DNA from: UBA1723 sp045642085
Lineage (GTDB): Bacteria; Bacteroidota; Bacteroidia; Bacteroidales; Paludibacteraceae
Assembly: GCA_045642085.1 (NCBI GenBank)
Contig: JAZUIF010000098.1
Span: 9,214-73,213, forward strand
Reading direction: 5' to 3'
DNA: 64,000 nt
Made by a program: the position numbers and the translations under genes. How positions within the stretch are numbered: position 1 is the first letter of the stretch; every line of letters starts with the position of its first letter. Positions 62,102-64,000 of the stretch are shown one piece after another. A model generated the notes under the pieces. That model saw nothing but the letters and a program-made list of their open reading frames with translations. It did not search any database and was not told the origin of the DNA.

Positions 62102-63682
62102 TTACTCAGCGATCTCAGCCTTAGCCTTAGGAGCGATGTGGATTGAAACCTTTACGTAAGACCAACCCTTCTCATCGTATGTGCCGTCAGCCTTCTCACC
62201 AACACCCTGGCGACCAACGTAAGCAGAAACCTTAACATTGTAATCCTCGCTGTTTAGGTAGCGAGAAACTGGCTCGTTCTCCTCACCGATGATGTAACCC
62301 TCGTTCTCGAAGATATGAGATACGAAGTTACCAGCCTCGTTCAAGATACCTGGCCACAAGTAAACTACTAGAGTCAACTCACCAACCTCGTTGATGTATG
62401 GAATACCATCGTTGTCAACCTTACCAACGTATGATGGATATAGAGAGCAGATATCGTCAACCTTGATCTGAACACCATCACCCTTCTCTACGAATACGTA
62501 AGCGTTCTCACCAGTTACACCGTTAACAACACCAGCGTGCTCCTGACCCTCGATAGCAGCGTTCATGTAAAGCTTGTCACCGTTCTGGATAGCGAAGTCG
62601 TCAGCGATAACGATGTACTGAGCGTCGATACCTAGGTCGATTAGCAAGTTAGCCTCACACTTATCTTCAATCTCCTCACCTGGCTCTGGATCCTTGCTGC
62701 CTGGGAACTCTGGAGTCCATGTTCCGTGGATCTCAGAAGAAGTTACCAACTCATCACAGATTACAAGACCGCTTGGGCAAGCACCGTTCAAAAGAGAAAC
62801 CTTCTTACCTGGAGCGAAGATGTGGCAATCCATGTAACGACCATCGAATGTGATGTCGCTTGTTGGAACGATTACTACATTGTGATCAATTGTCTCCTGG
62901 TTATTGTCGTTAGCGAATGTGTTCCAGTGACCCCAGCACCAAGGTGCCTTAGCCTGATCGTTAGATCCTGCTACTGAACCATTCTGGAAGTAAGTCTGAT
63001 CTACTACGATAACCTTGTATCCTTCATAGCTATACTCAGTGTAAGTGTAGTTTGAAGTCTGACCTGGGTTCTGTCCACCGTAGTTGACAACTGTTCCCTC
63101 TGTAGCCAAAGCTGCATCGATGAACTGCTGAGCACGGTCGAATGAGTTGTCGAACCACTCGTCACCTACAGAAACGATTGCACGCTTACCACCGTTCTTG
63201 TTCAAACCTGAAAGATTGCAGTTTGAACCAGTAAGAAGCAAGCCCTGATCGTTAGGCTCGATACTCTGCTGAGCACCCTGCTCGTTTACGAACCAAGAAT
63301 ATGTCTTACGATTGTTGTCAAGTGTACCTGCTGCTGAATTCTTAACAGCCCAACCATTCTCTCCGTGGAAGAATCCAGTTCCCTTATTACAGATTACATT
63401 AACATACTTCCAAGAAATGTTGTTGTCTACCTCTAGTAGGTTATCACGACCTACTTCCTTGTCCTGATCTTTCTGAACATAAACGACACTCATGTCATTT
63501 CCTGCCTTACGTGCAGATGCAACATTCATTGATCCATCACCCATTCCTCTAGTGATTGCAGAAACCTCTTTTAGGTTTACGTTCTGCTTTGAAGAGTCAC
63601 CTCCAAGTAGGCTATTCTCCTCCTCGCTTGTACATGCAGCCAAAGCAAGTGCTGCACAAGACATTACAAATAATTTTTTCAT
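62102..63682 (-). CDS. Surface lipoprotein with choice-of-anchor-A-like region
   Basis: A 526-residue protein with a lipoprotein signal (MKKLFVMSCAALALAAC, lipid Cys17). The middle has DITFDGRYMDCHIFAPGKKVSLLNG and GLVICDELVTSSEIHGTWTPEF, a pattern like choice-of-anchor A domains in surface proteins. The C-terminal third (about 380-520) has several acidic beta-strand segments and may be a second domain. Codons are heavily biased (GAG, AAC, AAG, GTA dominate), suggesting very high expression. It has a strong promoter, a leader of about 90 nt and its own terminator. Possibly a major surface or adhesin-like lipoprotein; the family is not certain. Confidence 0.65.
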   Translation of the reverse strand: MKKLFVMSCAALALAACTSEEENSLLGGDSSKQNVNLKEVSAITRGMGDGSMNVASARKAGNDMSVVYVQKDQDKEVGRDNLLEVDNNISWKYVNVICNKGTGFFHGENGWAVKNSAAGTLDNNRKTYSWFVNEQGAQQSIEPNDQGLLLTGSNCNLSGLNKNGGKRAIVSVGDEWFDNSFDRAQQFIDAALATEGTVVNYGGQNPGQTSNYTYTEYSYEGYKVIVVDQTYFQNGSVAGSNDQAKAPWCWGHWNTFANDNNQETIDHNVVIVPTSDITFDGRYMDCHIFAPGKKVSLLNGACPSGLVICDELVTSSEIHGTWTPEFPGSKDPEPGEEIEDKCEANLLIDLGIDAQYIVIADDFAIQNGDKLYMNAAIEGQEHAGVVNGVTGENAYVFVEKGDGVQIKVDDICSLYPSYVGKVDNDGIPYINEVGELTLVVYLWPGILNEAGNFVSHIFENEGYIIGEENEPVSRYLNSEDYNVKVSAYVGRQGVGEKADGTYDEKGWSYVKVSIHIAPKAKAEIAE

Positions 63683-63778
63683 TTTGTTTTTTTAGTTTTT
63701 TAATCAACTAATCTTTGTCAACCTCACAATTGATTAATAATTTAGTCTTCTATCCTCACGTCATCATCAAAATCAGTG

Positions 63779-63808
63779 CAAAGATAAACCTTTTTTGTGT
63801 TATACAAG
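63779..63808 (-). promoter_or_regulatory. Promoter of the 62102 lipoprotein gene
   Basis: On the minus strand CTTG, an 18-bp spacer and TATCTTTG. Transcription would start near 63772, giving a leader of about 90 nt. Confidence 0.65.
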
Positions 63809-64000
63809 CATTTTTTTAGTTATTTTATATTTATTCTATTTTTTATGTTTTTTATATAAAATGACTGTTTTTATGCAAAAAATATGCAATATTTTTACTT
63901 CTTTTTATGTTCTTATCTCTCAAAACATGAGATATATCTAGAATGTTGACTGTTTTGATAAAAAATGCATAAATGTATAATTTTAATCCCTATTCTAAAG
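63809..64000. other. AT-rich sequence upstream of the lipoprotein promoter
   Basis: No gene or clear hairpin is seen to the window end. Runs of T and A (ATTTTTT, TTTTTAT) resemble an upstream activating tract. Confidence 0.4.

Overview
The window reads as a chromosomal segment of a gut-type Bacteroidales bacterium (Prevotella/Bacteroides/Muribaculaceae-like; I cannot fix the genus). Evidence: many start sites are preceded by the Bacteroidetes promoter signature (TTTG or TTG, about 19 nt, TAnnTTTG), ribosome-binding purine tracts are weak, several products carry Bacteroidetes-type signal peptides or a type IX secretion (T9SS) C-terminal domain, and families such as DUF4294, FISUMP-type lipoproteins and a long PurF-like protein are typical of the order.

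Layout. 0-4 kb: the 3' end of a type III restriction-type helicase/nuclease, a DUF5131 protein, NudC and UMP kinase. 4-7.8 kb: an M23 envelope peptidase, a small membrane protein, grpE-dnaJ and a secreted MORN protein. 7.9-17.3 kb: tcdA, a ClC channel with CBS domains, recJ, a DapL-like aminotransferase with altered active-site residues, glmS and a secreted histidine phosphatase. 17.4-23.1 kb: small secreted proteins, then folE-mutS2. 23.2-26.1 kb: a compact polyamine-type cassette (SpeD, membrane-anchored SpeE, DUF4178-TM-DUF4247-like protein), the best candidate here for a poorly understood system. 26.2-38.6 kb is accessory: a DUF4143 ATPase, a 1900-residue DUF4011-type SF1 helicase with a nuclease-like tail, and a 1427-residue surface protein with about 24 tandem Cys3His repeats and a T9SS-like tail.

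38.8-45.4 kb: dnaB, ung, a FISUMP lipoprotein, a MntA/HepT-type pair whose HEPN catalytic His is replaced by Tyr, fabG with a lipid-A-type acyltransferase, and a flavin-reductase-like lipoprotein. 45.5-48.2 kb: a rod-shaped structured RNA candidate (6S-like), a DUF6140-like small protein and a TPR protein. 48.6-54.8 kb: a long PurF-like amidotransferase, dprA, a broken RhuM/ORF6N-type gene, a GH73-LysM glucosaminidase and a PIN toxin/antitoxin pair. 54.8-62.0 kb: a minus-strand housekeeping run (rbfA, LolC/E-like permease, DUF4294, parE, lipid kinase, cdd, lptB, tsaC). 62.1-64 kb: a probably highly expressed surface lipoprotein with its promoter.

Short dispersed palindromes (GTAGAGACG...CGTCTCTAC and GGTTTGAAACC types) recur between genes. 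I saw no tRNA, rRNA, CRISPR array, intact insertion sequence or prophage. Domain names are assigned from remembered family patterns and not from searches.
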